Position numbers and translations under genes: made by a program. The notes below the pieces were generated by a model. The model did not search any database. It saw only the letters and a list, made by a program, of their open reading frames with translations, and was not told where the DNA came from. From Peptostreptococcus equinus (lineage in GTDB: Bacteria; Bacillota; Clostridia; Peptostreptococcales; Peptostreptococcaceae), in assembly GCF_027125355.1 (NCBI RefSeq), contig NZ_CP114052.1, forward strand, positions 1,550,001-1,614,000: a stretch of 64,000 bases of DNA, in the 5' to 3' direction. This document shows positions 53,111-61,870 of this stretch, one piece after another; position 1 is the stretch's first letter, and every line of letters starts with the position of its first letter.

Positions 53111-54079
53111 TCAAATATTTTTTAAAAATTCTATTGCCATTTTTATTGATTTTTCTGCCTTATCAACCATTAAAGAATGTTGCCAAAATGCATGTAATAC
53201 TCCATTTGCAATTTCTATTTCACAATTTATGCCATTTGATTTTAATATTGTATATAAGGCTCTTGAATCATCCAATAAAGGATCTAATTCCGCTCCTACA
53301 ATATATGTTGGTGGAATTTTGTTTTTTAAGTCAGCACTCAACAAATCAATATAAGGATTCTTTGCCTCTTCTTGGTCATTTAAATATAATTTAAAATATT
53401 TGTCTAATTCTTCTTCTGTTAGACCATCTAATTCATTTCCATAAAGTCGCCTAGTCATTGAATCTCTCAATCCATAAGTTCCATAAGCAAGTAATAAACT
53501 CTTTATATTTAGCCTCTCATCAAGAATATTTTCATCTCTTAATTTCAAAAAAAGTCCTAGAGATAAGGCTGCACCTGCAGAGTCACCACAAAAAGAAATT
53601 TGTTTTGGATCAATATTCCATTTAGTAGAATTGTTTTTTATATCTAAAATCACATCCATACATTCTTCTAATTGCTGAGGAAACTTTGCTTCTGGTGCCA
53701 AAGAATAATCTATAGAAATTACTTTATAACCTGATAAATTACAGAGTCTATGAATTATTGACCTATGTGTATTTGTACTTCCTAGTATAAAGCCTCCACC
53801 ATGAATAAAAATTATTGCAGGGGATTTTTCCTTGATATTTGAAAATAAATGAACTTTTACATTATTATATCTAGTTTTAATTGATTTTTCTTCTATATAC
53901 TTTACTAGTGGAAGATTCTGATTCCAGTATTGCCTTTCGTTTTCATATACTTTTCTTATATCTTCTATGCTTAGATTTTGACTATATAGACCTGGTGAAA
54001 GCTCTTCCTGCTTAGATAATGCTTGCTTCTCTTGAGGGTCTATAAGGTGTGATATTCTTAGTTTGTTAAATATTGACAT
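53111..54079 (-). CDS. alpha/beta-hydrolase, acetyl-esterase (HSL) type
   Basis: An esterase of about 322 aa: oxyanion motif IHGGGFILGS, nucleophile serine in GDSAGAALS, late Asp (VGAELDPLLDD) and His (GVLHAFWQHS). It belongs to the hormone-sensitive-lipase group acting on short acyl esters. The ATG at 54079 follows GGAGGTATGATT; the ATG at 54085 is too close. It starts 40 bp after the last CRISPR repeat, and no terminator is seen between, so array transcription can run into it. Confidence 0.9.
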   Translation of the reverse strand: MSIFNKLRISHLIDPQEKQALSKQEELSPGLYSQNLSIEDIRKVYENERQYWNQNLPLVKYIEEKSIKTRYNNVKVHLFSNIKEKSPAIIFIHGGGFILGSTNTHRSIIHRLCNLSGYKVISIDYSLAPEAKFPQQLEECMDVILDIKNNSTKWNIDPKQISFCGDSAGAALSLGLFLKLRDENILDERLNIKSLLLAYGTYGLRDSMTRRLYGNELDGLTEEELDKYFKLYLNDQEEAKNPYIDLLSADLKNKIPPTYIVGAELDPLLDDSRALYTILKSNGINCEIEIANGVLHAFWQHSLMVDKAEKSIKMAIEFLKNI

Positions 54080-54119
54080 AATCATACCTCCATAAATTTA
54101 ATAGATCCATATTGGAATG

Positions 54120-54655
54120 ATCTACACTAAGTAGAAATTAATATATATAGTAATCACACATTGCACACCCCCTTTTATACAATCTACACTAAGTAGAAAT
54201 TAATATATATAGTAATCAGTAGCAAAACAAACTCAAAGAGAAGGATCTACACTAAGTAGAAATTAATATATATAGTAATCTTTTTCATGTTTCAAACTTT
54301 CTTCTAAATCTACACTAAGTAGAAATTAATATATATAGTAATCAATTACAAGACGAACATATAAAGTTGATCTACACTAAGTAGAAATTAATATATATAG
54401 TAATCAATTCTGTAACAGTTAATGTTATATATATCTACACTAAGTAGAAATTAATATATATAGTAATCACTTACAGAATACAAATTCTAGGAGGGATCTA
54501 CACTAAGTAGAAATTAATATATATAGTAATCGTAAAAATGGATGGTATGGAAAATAGATCTACACTAAGTAGAAATTAATATATATAGTAATCGTTGTCT
54601 AAGTATGCTTTATTTTTCAATCTACACTAAGTAGAAATTAATATATATAGTAATC
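54120..54655 (-). CRISPR. type V-A CRISPR array, 9 repeats and 8 spacers
   Basis: Nine identical 36-bp repeats start at 54120, 54182, 54245, 54308, 54370, 54433, 54496, 54558 and 54620. Spacers are 26-27 bp and all different. Read on the minus strand each repeat ends in AATTTCTACTTAGTGTAGAT, the Cas12a handle (stem UCUAC/GUAGA). Transcription is therefore leftward, leader at the right (54656-54791), newest spacer 54594-54619. No degenerate terminal repeat. Confidence 0.98.
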
Positions 54656-54791
54656 CCTATATGCATATAAACATATTGAGATTACTACATGTTATTTTAG
54701 TTTATTTTTATTCAATATTTTTAAGAATATCCGAAAGCCTTATTACTACATATATTTATAAATTACCCAAAAATATTAAGACAGAGGTTTG
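54656..54791 (-). promoter_or_regulatory. CRISPR leader
   Basis: A 136-bp AT-rich stretch between the cas2 stop and the newest repeat. It is the expected site of the array promoter and spacer integration. No strong -35/-10 pair was singled out. Confidence 0.7.
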
Positions 54792-55067
54792 CTAAAAAAT
54801 TACAATCATATCTTTTTCATCATTTTTGGCATATCCATATCTTATTATATCATCTTCATTTTTTATTTTAAACATTATTACTGAATCAGAATTAGAAAAT
54901 TTTTTCATAAATCTTCCCTCTATCTGTGAAGTTATATTATCAATCATTCTAGCACTATTTTCAATATCAAAAACTGAATATTGTAATCTATATCCATATG
55001 CAGATAGAAATTTAGAAAATTGAGTTCTAAGCTTATTGTCAGATATATCATAGCTAATTATTAACAT
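54792..55067 (-). CDS. cas2: Cas2 integration subunit
   Basis: A 91-aa Cas2: MLIISYDISDNKLRTQFSKFLSAYGYRLQYSVFDIE, a ferredoxin-like fold with catalytic-type Asp in SYDI. It bridges two Cas1 dimers for new-spacer insertion. It lies 4 bp after cas1 and next to the leader. Confidence 0.96.
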   Translation of the reverse strand: MLIISYDISDNKLRTQFSKFLSAYGYRLQYSVFDIENSARMIDNITSQIEGRFMKKFSNSDSVIMFKIKNEDDIIRYGYAKNDEKDMIVIF

Positions 55068-55071
55068 CTTA

Positions 55072-56037
55072 TCACCTCATTATATATACTGGGAACCCAT
55101 CAATAGATTTTCTTTTCATAAAGGCTCTATAGTATGTCTGTAAATAAAGAAAAATTTCCTCTTTATTTTCAATTATTGGTTTGGCAAGTGCAGACACATA
55201 CTTTGGAGAATTTTCCCATTTTAATTGATATTGTTTATTTACCAATATAAAATCTTCTTTTTTAAATTTTTTCAAATTAATATTTTTCCTTACTTCATAA
55301 TCAATTAAGGATCTAAATGGTTCCATCAAATCACATACTAAAGATTTACGCATATAAAATTCTTTATGTAATACACCATAATATGTATCAAAACCATATA
55401 TATTCAACAAAGATTCAATAAAATTGAATAATACCGTATATCCAATATCCAATGTTGAATTTATATAATCTTCCTTTATTCTTGGTACTCTTCTTTTCCA
55501 TTCAATACCTTCAAATATTTGCGAAAAATACAGTTTCGATGCTTGACCTTCTAATCCCATTATTTCTTGACCTGTGTTAGCAGTAAAAATTACTTTATCC
55601 TTAATGTTATTTAACTCCTCAATAATTTTTTGTCTTTTTTCAGATTTTTTCCTTATTTTACCTAATGCAAGGCTTTGATTATGTATTTTATTAGATATTA
55701 TACCCTTGCCAATATCTAAACCATTATATTCATACTGAGCCTTCCTCAATAATGTATTACCTTCCATCTTTGTACCGATTAGTTCATACATCTTCATACT
55801 TGTATTCATTAGGCAAATTGTAAAGTTATATTTTTTTGCTTTTTGTATTAATGCAGTTGTAATCGACATATGCCCTATAATAAATACTAGGTATAATCTA
55901 TGACATGTTGATTGATGTTTTATTTTTCCATTTTCGTCTTTCACTATTATATTTTGATTAGATATTGATAATTTTTCTTTCTTATTTGTAAATACAAATA
56001 ATATTTGTTTCTTTTCAAAGTCGGTTCTCTGAATCAT
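55072..56037 (-). CDS. cas1: Cas1 integrase
   Basis: A 321-aa Cas1 integrating prespacers. The metal ligands are in NTGQEIMGLEGQASKLYF (Glu), YGVLHKEFYMRKSLVCDLMEPFR (His, Asp/Glu). N-terminal beta domain IIGHMSITTALIQKAKKYNF is typical of type V-A/II Cas1. The start overlaps cas4 stop by 4 bp. Confidence 0.97.
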   Translation of the reverse strand: MIQRTDFEKKQILFVFTNKKEKLSISNQNIIVKDENGKIKHQSTCHRLYLVFIIGHMSITTALIQKAKKYNFTICLMNTSMKMYELIGTKMEGNTLLRKAQYEYNGLDIGKGIISNKIHNQSLALGKIRKKSEKRQKIIEELNNIKDKVIFTANTGQEIMGLEGQASKLYFSQIFEGIEWKRRVPRIKEDYINSTLDIGYTVLFNFIESLLNIYGFDTYYGVLHKEFYMRKSLVCDLMEPFRSLIDYEVRKNINLKKFKKEDFILVNKQYQLKWENSPKYVSALAKPIIENKEEIFLYLQTYYRAFMKRKSIDGFPVYIMR

Positions 56038-56591
56038 ATCAAACTCCTATCACATGCTGGCTCATAAATGCAATTCCTACATTTAGATATATTATTTTGT
56101 TTAAATTTGCTCAACTCAAATGTCCTCATTTGTTCAATAATATTCTCAAATTTCCCAAACATAACAACATCATTTTCTGGTAAATTAACTTCATAGTTTT
56201 TATTGTCATCAATACTATGAAACCTCAATTTCTTTACATCATATCCCATTTCCTTCATACAAAAGTATTGAGCATACAATTGAAATATGTAACCATCATA
56301 AATATTAACTATTTTCTTTTTTCTTTCTGTTAATAATCCCTGTTCAGAATCAAATATATCTATTTTACCTGTTAGACCATATTTTTCTGAATAAACTGAT
56401 ATACCAGTTAAAATATTCTTCTTTGTAGAATACTTATTTTTATCCACACTCTCATGAGCATTTTTACCATCAATTTGTTTATTAGAATTATAGATAATAG
56501 GGTCCAAGCTTCCATACAAATTATGAAAATATATAGAAGCTGGACAAAATATAAAGTCATTTAAATTTGTAATAATAATAAGGTTATCCAT
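56034..56591 (-). CDS. cas4: Cas4 nuclease
   Basis: A 185-aa Cas4 trimming prespacers and checking PAM. Cluster cysteines are C16 in FIFCPASIYF and the C-terminal CRNC...C trio (about 168-180); the nuclease triad runs through GKIDIFD and LTERKKKI. It overlaps the cas12a end by 8 bp. With Cas1 and Cas2 it should select TTTV-type PAM spacers. Confidence 0.96.
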   Translation of the reverse strand: MDNLIIITNLNDFIFCPASIYFHNLYGSLDPIIYNSNKQIDGKNAHESVDKNKYSTKKNILTGISVYSEKYGLTGKIDIFDSEQGLLTERKKKIVNIYDGYIFQLYAQYFCMKEMGYDVKKLRFHSIDDNKNYEVNLPENDVVMFGKFENIIEQMRTFELSKFKQNNISKCRNCIYEPACDRSLI

Positions 56592-59500
56592 TTATTTTAC
56601 TTACATAGTCTAGAAAATCATTTCTCTTAACTATTAAATCAATGTCCTTTCCCCTATTAAAATTATTTGTAATTATTTTTTCTTTATTATCTATAATTCT
56701 TTTTACTAAAATCTGACCTTTTAAAGCAATATTATATGCACCATTCGCATCTGCATCTATTGGCAAAATAGAATCTTTACTTTGATTCCTAGTATCAAAA
56801 AACTCTCCCTTAGAATTTATCACAGGAGAAATAATATAGTCTTCACTGTCTGTGCTTACTCTCATATTCAATAATTCTATTAAAATATTAATAATTTTAT
56901 CTATTGATTTCTCTTTTTCAAGTATTTTCTCAATTAGATTTCCATCTAAATATGGTATTTTATATTTATTCATTATATTTTTCATTTCTTCTGTAAGATT
57001 TATTTCTATTCTTTTCTTTGTATTTCTATTATACTTACACCTTATTCCATTAGTATATACACACCAATCAGTAACCTTTACTTCTGTATTAATGAAATTT
57101 TTATAGTTAAATTTAAAATAGAACATATCTTTTTCATTATCGTATCCTATGTATTCAAATTTTTTTATAAATTTAATTTTATCTTGCTTGTTTTTGATAT
57201 TTTTTATAGGCATACGATTTATAAATCCACTAGTAGGATCTACTTTTGAAGTGTTTCTTGGATCTACAAAGAAGATTATTCCACACTGTTTTCCTACTTT
57301 TTTTAGCGTATCAACTTGTCTAGCTAATTGAAACGCATTCAGCACTCCTCCAGGTTCTGTAAAATCAGTATCCTTAAACACCAAATAATTAAGTTTCTTA
57401 ATTAAAGCTGTTTCAAACTTTTGATATACTTGTTGTTCTACTTTTTTCCTTAAATTTTTAAATTCAATGTTTAAATCTTCCATAGAAATTATAGCGTCAT
57501 ATTTTATTACCATTTTACATATTTCATGGACTACCTGAGATACATAACCTTCTTTTAAATCTTTTATTTTTTCTATAGTATCCCAACTTCGTCTTTCATT
57601 ATTTCTATCAAATGCTTTTTTATCTAATATGTCTTTATAATTTATATTGCTTATTATACTTTTATCCTTTGATTTAATCTCTTTCTCAATGATATTAAGA
57701 GATTTCTGTTCGAGTATTTTTCCCTGTGGATTGACTACGCTTATATAAATTAGATTTTTCTCACCTCTATCAATACCTATAACATTTTGTGACTTTGATT
57801 CAGCAATTTTTCTTAATACTTTATCATCTAGCTTATATGATGAATTTTCTTTATAATTTATAGTTATTGGCACATGAAAATATAATTTATCCTGTGTATA
57901 TCTTCTATCTTTTATTATGTCATATTTAGCTTTCTTTACTGTAACATCCCCACTATCATACAGTTGCTTCGCATTCTTTGAACTGAAATTTTTAATTCTT
58001 CCATTAACATAATTGAATATTTCTACATATAAATCCTCTGGAATTTTTAAACCATTTTTATCAATTTTATTAACTAAATACTCACCTGAACTATGCTTAA
58101 ACTCCTTATCTATTTGCTTTTCTCTAAAGAATATCTCAGCATTACCATTTAATTTTACAATACCATTCTTTTGATTTAAATCACTGAAAATTGATTCAAA
58201 GTACATTGTATGTAAATTTTTCTTTCCTTTGGAGTTAGAAGAAAAATCTTTATTGTATATTTTAAATAGGTATATTTCATTATTTTTAACTAACTCTCTA
58301 ATATCATTCTCATTTAATTTTTCATATTCTATTTTATAAGAAACTGAATCAACATCTCTATAGAAATCTGCAAGGTTTATATATTCATTTGAACTTTTTA
58401 ATATTCCATAATCAAATATACTTGTAGATTCATACTTTGATAAAAAGTCTTTACAGAAATCAATCCAAAATATTAGAGATTCTTTATAACCCTCTTCATC
58501 TCCAGTATTTTTCAAATATTCTGTTTGAAATTTTTTCTTTCCATCATACTGAGTATAATATAAGTCATATAATTTTCTATCTATAATTAAATCTTCAGAA
58601 AAACCTACTTTAAGTTTATAATCTTCTTTTGATTTTGCAAAATGATTTTTTACATCGTTTTTTTTTATGCTACACTTTGGAATCATCTTGGCTGCATCTG
58701 GGAATAAATAATAAACCATTTTTTCATATTCGCCTTTTTTATCCACTAAAGTCTTCATATTTTTATAAGCATTTTTTTTATTTTTATTTAGTATCCCTAG
58801 GTAATATTCGTTATTTTTTCTAAAAAGAATTCCTCCTTTTTCCTGAACTTTTGATTCAGCCCAACCAGTCAGCAAATCCGGTGATTTAAAATTTATTTTA
58901 ATTTTATTATCCGCAAATTCTTTCTTAGTAATGTAAGACCTAACTTTATTATATATACTATTAAAATCACTGAAATTATCAAGCAATATATTTATATCAG
59001 AATAGAACACCATATCTAAATCTAATAACTCATTAGAAGAAAAATATCTTATTTTATTTTCAATGCTTTTCAATCTATCTAAATACAATTTAAGCATATT
59101 TTTAGTTTCTTCATGAGTCTTTATTTTATTATTTGATTGATAAGTATTAACAAAATTATTAAAAGCTTCTGTTACTAAAATAATATCTTCTTTTGTAATT
59201 AAATTTTCAAAATAATCTTTAATCAGATATTTTTTCCCAATATTGTAATTATTATTTATAATAAATTCATTTATTACTCTATCTAATTCACTCATACTAA
59301 AATATATACTTGATTTTTTATTACTATTTTCGTTTTTTTGCTCTTTTTTATATTTTTTTATTTTTTCTATTAATATATTATTATCCTTTGTAGCATAATT
59401 TTCTAATGCTAAATTTATTATATTCCAAGATGCAATCGACTCATCAATATTAAAGTTATCAAATATATCCTTTGAAATTTTAGTAAGATAGCTTGACTTA

Positions 59501-60621
59501 ATATATATTTTATCCAAATCATAGATACTCACATCTTTTATAATATCAAGTACATTTAAAAGATTAACGCCTAAATCAGAATCAGATATTACATATAGTT
59601 CATGATATTTTTTCACTTCATCAAAAACATCTTTGTCATTATCATATACATCCAAAATAAAAGAATTCGAACTTCTATCAGATAAAATTTGTTTATATAG
59701 TGACGCTAGTTTAGGAATCTTATTTTTTTTATTTACTTGATTCCATTCATTAATAAGTTCATTAATTCCTTTTATCTTATTTCTGTCTTTTGGTGAAAAT
59801 CCACCAATTATTGTATTATATATATCAATATTTTTTTGTATAAATAGTTTGTTAAAATAAGATAAATCAAAAAATTGTTCAATTTTTTCATATTTTTTTA
59901 AGATATCGTTTTCTATAAACTCATTCTCTATATGCAAAATATTCATAGCTAAATATTCTTTTATTTCTTTATAAATAGCTATATTTGATTCAAACCTTTC
60001 AAAGTTAAATATTATTCTCTGAGATATAGCCGTAGATTTGTCTTCGCTTGAAAATATATTCTTTCTAGTATCCCAAAAATTTGTAAAATATGTTGTAAAA
60101 TCTTTAAACCTGTTTACTATATCTTTATTCTTTATTGCAACTTCTTTTTCATAATAAGAATCAACAAAACTAGGTAAAATAACTCTTATTAAATCCTTTC
60201 CTGTACATAATTTTACTATTGAAGACTTTTTATTATCATTATTCTTTATAATATTAAATTTAGGCTCTGTCACAATACTATAGGAATCCATCAAGTCACA
60301 AATTTCTTTTCTATATATTTTTTTTATATTATCCATCTTCTTTTGATCTGGTTTATTTTCTCTTAGCATATCAGATAAATCCGTCCAATCAATTTTGGAT
60401 TCCTTAAGGGTTTCATTAATAAGTACTCTATAAAAATCATCAATTATTGATTTTATTCGTTTATAATCTTCCGCCCTATTCTTATCAATTTCAATTTCTT
60501 TCATTGAAATCATATTGTCCTTTGTTTCCCACATCGGAATTAATTCATTCCTTAAAGTTATTTGTTTAGGAAATAATTGTGTAAAACTTTCATAACTACT
60601 CTTTTCTAATTTCCTAATCAT
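56584..60621 (-). CDS. cas12a: Cas12a (Cpf1) RNA-guided nuclease
   Basis: A complete 1345-aa type V-A effector. RuvC residues are D951 (NVIGIDRGE), E1048 (ISMEDLN) and D1291 (DADANGAYN); the Nuc arginine R1254 lies in NMRVST. Pre-crRNA processing residues H843 and K852 (KHSSGEYLVNK) and the lysine of IIKDRRYTQDK are present, so both DNA cleavage and array processing should work. The start has GAGGAGG four bases before ATG. The 5' region carries a diverged repeat and promoter (60697-60766) that may regulate it. Operon cas12a-cas4-cas1-cas2-array. Confidence 0.98.
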   Translation of the reverse strand: MIRKLEKSSYESFTQLFPKQITLRNELIPMWETKDNMISMKEIEIDKNRAEDYKRIKSIIDDFYRVLINETLKESKIDWTDLSDMLRENKPDQKKMDNIKKIYRKEICDLMDSYSIVTEPKFNIIKNNDNKKSSIVKLCTGKDLIRVILPSFVDSYYEKEVAIKNKDIVNRFKDFTTYFTNFWDTRKNIFSSEDKSTAISQRIIFNFERFESNIAIYKEIKEYLAMNILHIENEFIENDILKKYEKIEQFFDLSYFNKLFIQKNIDIYNTIIGGFSPKDRNKIKGINELINEWNQVNKKNKIPKLASLYKQILSDRSSNSFILDVYDNDKDVFDEVKKYHELYVISDSDLGVNLLNVLDIIKDVSIYDLDKIYIKSSYLTKISKDIFDNFNIDESIASWNIINLALENYATKDNNILIEKIKKYKKEQKNENSNKKSSIYFSMSELDRVINEFIINNNYNIGKKYLIKDYFENLITKEDIILVTEAFNNFVNTYQSNNKIKTHEETKNMLKLYLDRLKSIENKIRYFSSNELLDLDMVFYSDINILLDNFSDFNSIYNKVRSYITKKEFADNKIKINFKSPDLLTGWAESKVQEKGGILFRKNNEYYLGILNKNKKNAYKNMKTLVDKKGEYEKMVYYLFPDAAKMIPKCSIKKNDVKNHFAKSKEDYKLKVGFSEDLIIDRKLYDLYYTQYDGKKKFQTEYLKNTGDEEGYKESLIFWIDFCKDFLSKYESTSIFDYGILKSSNEYINLADFYRDVDSVSYKIEYEKLNENDIRELVKNNEIYLFKIYNKDFSSNSKGKKNLHTMYFESIFSDLNQKNGIVKLNGNAEIFFREKQIDKEFKHSSGEYLVNKIDKNGLKIPEDLYVEIFNYVNGRIKNFSSKNAKQLYDSGDVTVKKAKYDIIKDRRYTQDKLYFHVPITINYKENSSYKLDDKVLRKIAESKSQNVIGIDRGEKNLIYISVVNPQGKILEQKSLNIIEKEIKSKDKSIISNINYKDILDKKAFDRNNERRSWDTIEKIKDLKEGYVSQVVHEICKMVIKYDAIISMEDLNIEFKNLRKKVEQQVYQKFETALIKKLNYLVFKDTDFTEPGGVLNAFQLARQVDTLKKVGKQCGIIFFVDPRNTSKVDPTSGFINRMPIKNIKNKQDKIKFIKKFEYIGYDNEKDMFYFKFNYKNFINTEVKVTDWCVYTNGIRCKYNRNTKKRIEINLTEEMKNIMNKYKIPYLDGNLIEKILEKEKSIDKIINILIELLNMRVSTDSEDYIISPVINSKGEFFDTRNQSKDSILPIDADANGAYNIALKGQILVKRIIDNKEKIITNNFNRGKDIDLIVKRNDFLDYVSKING

Positions 60622-60679
60622 TCTACCTCCTCAAATATTTTTTCTCAAATAATTTTTTTATTAAATATTTTTTCTTTTA

Positions 60680-60731
60680 GATTCTATAATCAACGCACGT
60701 TGAATGATATCTACTTAGCAGTAGAAATTAG
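60680..60731 (-). ncRNA. solitary crRNA-like element upstream of cas12a (CreR-like candidate)
   Basis: On the minus strand, TAATTTCTACTGCTAAGTAGAT (60730-60709) keeps the Cas12a handle stem UCUAC/GUAGA but with a six-base loop UGCUAA instead of UUAGU. The upstream half of the array repeat is not conserved. The next bases (60708 downward, ATCATTCAACGTGCGTTGAT) would act as guide. Its first 12 match 60617-60628, over the cas12a start codon and Shine-Dalgarno, at 10 positions (mismatches at 8 and 11). It contains the palindrome TCAACG-TG-CGTTGA (60690-60703). No terminator follows, so it may be the 5' part of the cas12a mRNA. Similar cas-regulating RNAs are described for type I and V-A systems; the assignment here is inference. 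Confidence 0.55.
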
Positions 60732-60736
60732 TCTTT

Positions 60737-60766
60737 ATAATATATATATTCAACATTAAAATACAA
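60737..60766 (-). promoter_or_regulatory. promoter for the solitary repeat/cas12a
   Basis: -35 TTGTAT (60761-60766), an 18-bp spacer and -10 TATTAT (60737-60742) on the minus strand. A start about 7 bases on falls at 60730, the first base of the crRNA handle. Confidence 0.5.
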
Positions 60767-60813
60767 AACCCTTTTATTTTTTTAAAATAATATTTTATAT
60801 TTGTTTAAAAATC

Positions 60814-60868
60814 TTAAAGCTATATTAAACTAATTACAGATTGTTTTAGAGTTAGTTTAAATAGTCTT
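60814..60868. repeat. imperfect inverted repeat upstream of cas12a
   Basis: TTAAAGCTATATTAAACTAA faces TTAGTTTAAATAGTCTTAA with a core of nine perfect pairs (60825-60833 and 60852-60860). It lies upstream of the putative promoter. The rest of 60869-60976 is AT-rich with no gene recognised. Confidence 0.45.
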
Positions 60869-60976
60869 AAAAAATATGCAAAAAACAACGAATCCAACAC
60901 AATATATATCAGATTTCACTATATAATTTTTTACTAATTCTTCACCAACTTTATTCGACAAGGAAGCAATATAAAA

Positions 60977-61002
60977 GACTAATTAGTATTCTAATTAGTC
61001 TC
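60977..61002 (-). terminator. terminator of the 61007 gene
   Basis: An 11-bp perfect stem AGACTAATTAG / CTAATTAGTCT, 4-base loop, 5 bp past the stop; TTTATATTGC on the minus strand after it. Confidence 0.7.
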
Positions 61003-61006
61003 CATT

Positions 61007-61708
61007 CTACACATCTGTATAACAATTTAAATTCAATTTTCTTTCTATTAAGTATCTAATTATAAACAAAATAGCACAGATCAAAATATAAGCTCCAATT
61101 GGAACTTTAAATAACATATCTTTACTATGACCAATTATTATTGTATCAATAAATACAACTCCAAATGCAACTATTCCACCTACATAAGCACCCTTAACTA
61201 AAAAGTTCTTACTCTTTTTGCCATTATTTTCATTATTGGTAAATTTCTTCATAAACCTTGCAAAAAATATAGATTCTACACATATCATAATTGATAGAAT
61301 TATATCTAATAAAGTAATTCCGATTGTACATATCTCTTCTGAATCTAAGATTGCCCAAGATATCAAATCTGTTATAATATTTATAATCGACAGAATTATT
61401 AATACCAGTAATACTAATGAAATATCACAAAGAACCCTTTCTTTTTTACCAGTTTTAGGAATATTATATATCATTGTATCTAAAAAAAACTTAATATTCT
61501 CTCCAAATAATTCTTTACTTGAAATCCCACTTTCTTTTGCAACAAATATTTTTTTTATTATTCTTTTTCTTACGCATTCTTGATGATACTGATTTATTCC
61601 AGATTTTCTTAAATAGGACATAATATCCATATAATCTTTTTTATATTCTGAACTAATTCGTTTATCCAAAATACTATTTTCTTTTTTTAAATCTCTTATT
61701 CTGCTCAT
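61007..61708 (-). CDS. membrane protein with DUF1129/DUF1048-like N-terminal domain
   Basis: A protein of about 233 aa. Residues 20-80 (YMDIMSYLRKSG, then VAKESGISSKELFGENIKFFLDTMI) resemble the helical domain of DUF1129/DUF1048 proteins. Four membrane helices follow (about 95-115, 125-150, 175-195, 203-222). The ATG at 61708 follows GTGGAGATATAT. Related proteins often pair with PadR regulators; none is present here. It lies between cas12a and grd on the same strand, ended by its own hairpin. Function unknown. Confidence 0.65.
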   Translation of the reverse strand: MSRIRDLKKENSILDKRISSEYKKDYMDIMSYLRKSGINQYHQECVRKRIIKKIFVAKESGISSKELFGENIKFFLDTMIYNIPKTGKKERVLCDISLVLLVLIILSIINIITDLISWAILDSEEICTIGITLLDIILSIMICVESIFFARFMKKFTNNENNGKKSKNFLVKGAYVGGIVAFGVVFIDTIIIGHSKDMLFKVPIGAYILICAILFIIRYLIERKLNLNCYTDV

Positions 61709-61870
61709 ATATATCTCCACGTATTTTTTGTTTATTCATTATTAGTAATTAAATTAATTATCATTTCTATAGTAACTATATTTCAATTTCATATATACGT
61801 CAATAAAGATTATGATTTTGCCACAAAAAAGGAAGAGTATTTTAAATTTATCTATATTTTTACACAATAT

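Noticed and set aside
54120..54655. Self-targeting spacers matching genes in this window
   Set aside because: No match found by eye on either strand; only a computed search could exclude it fully.
60843..60872. GTTTTAGAGTTA... resembling a type II-A repeat or tracrRNA anti-repeat
   Set aside because: Only the first nine to eleven bases match the usual pattern, there is a single copy, and no cas9 is present.
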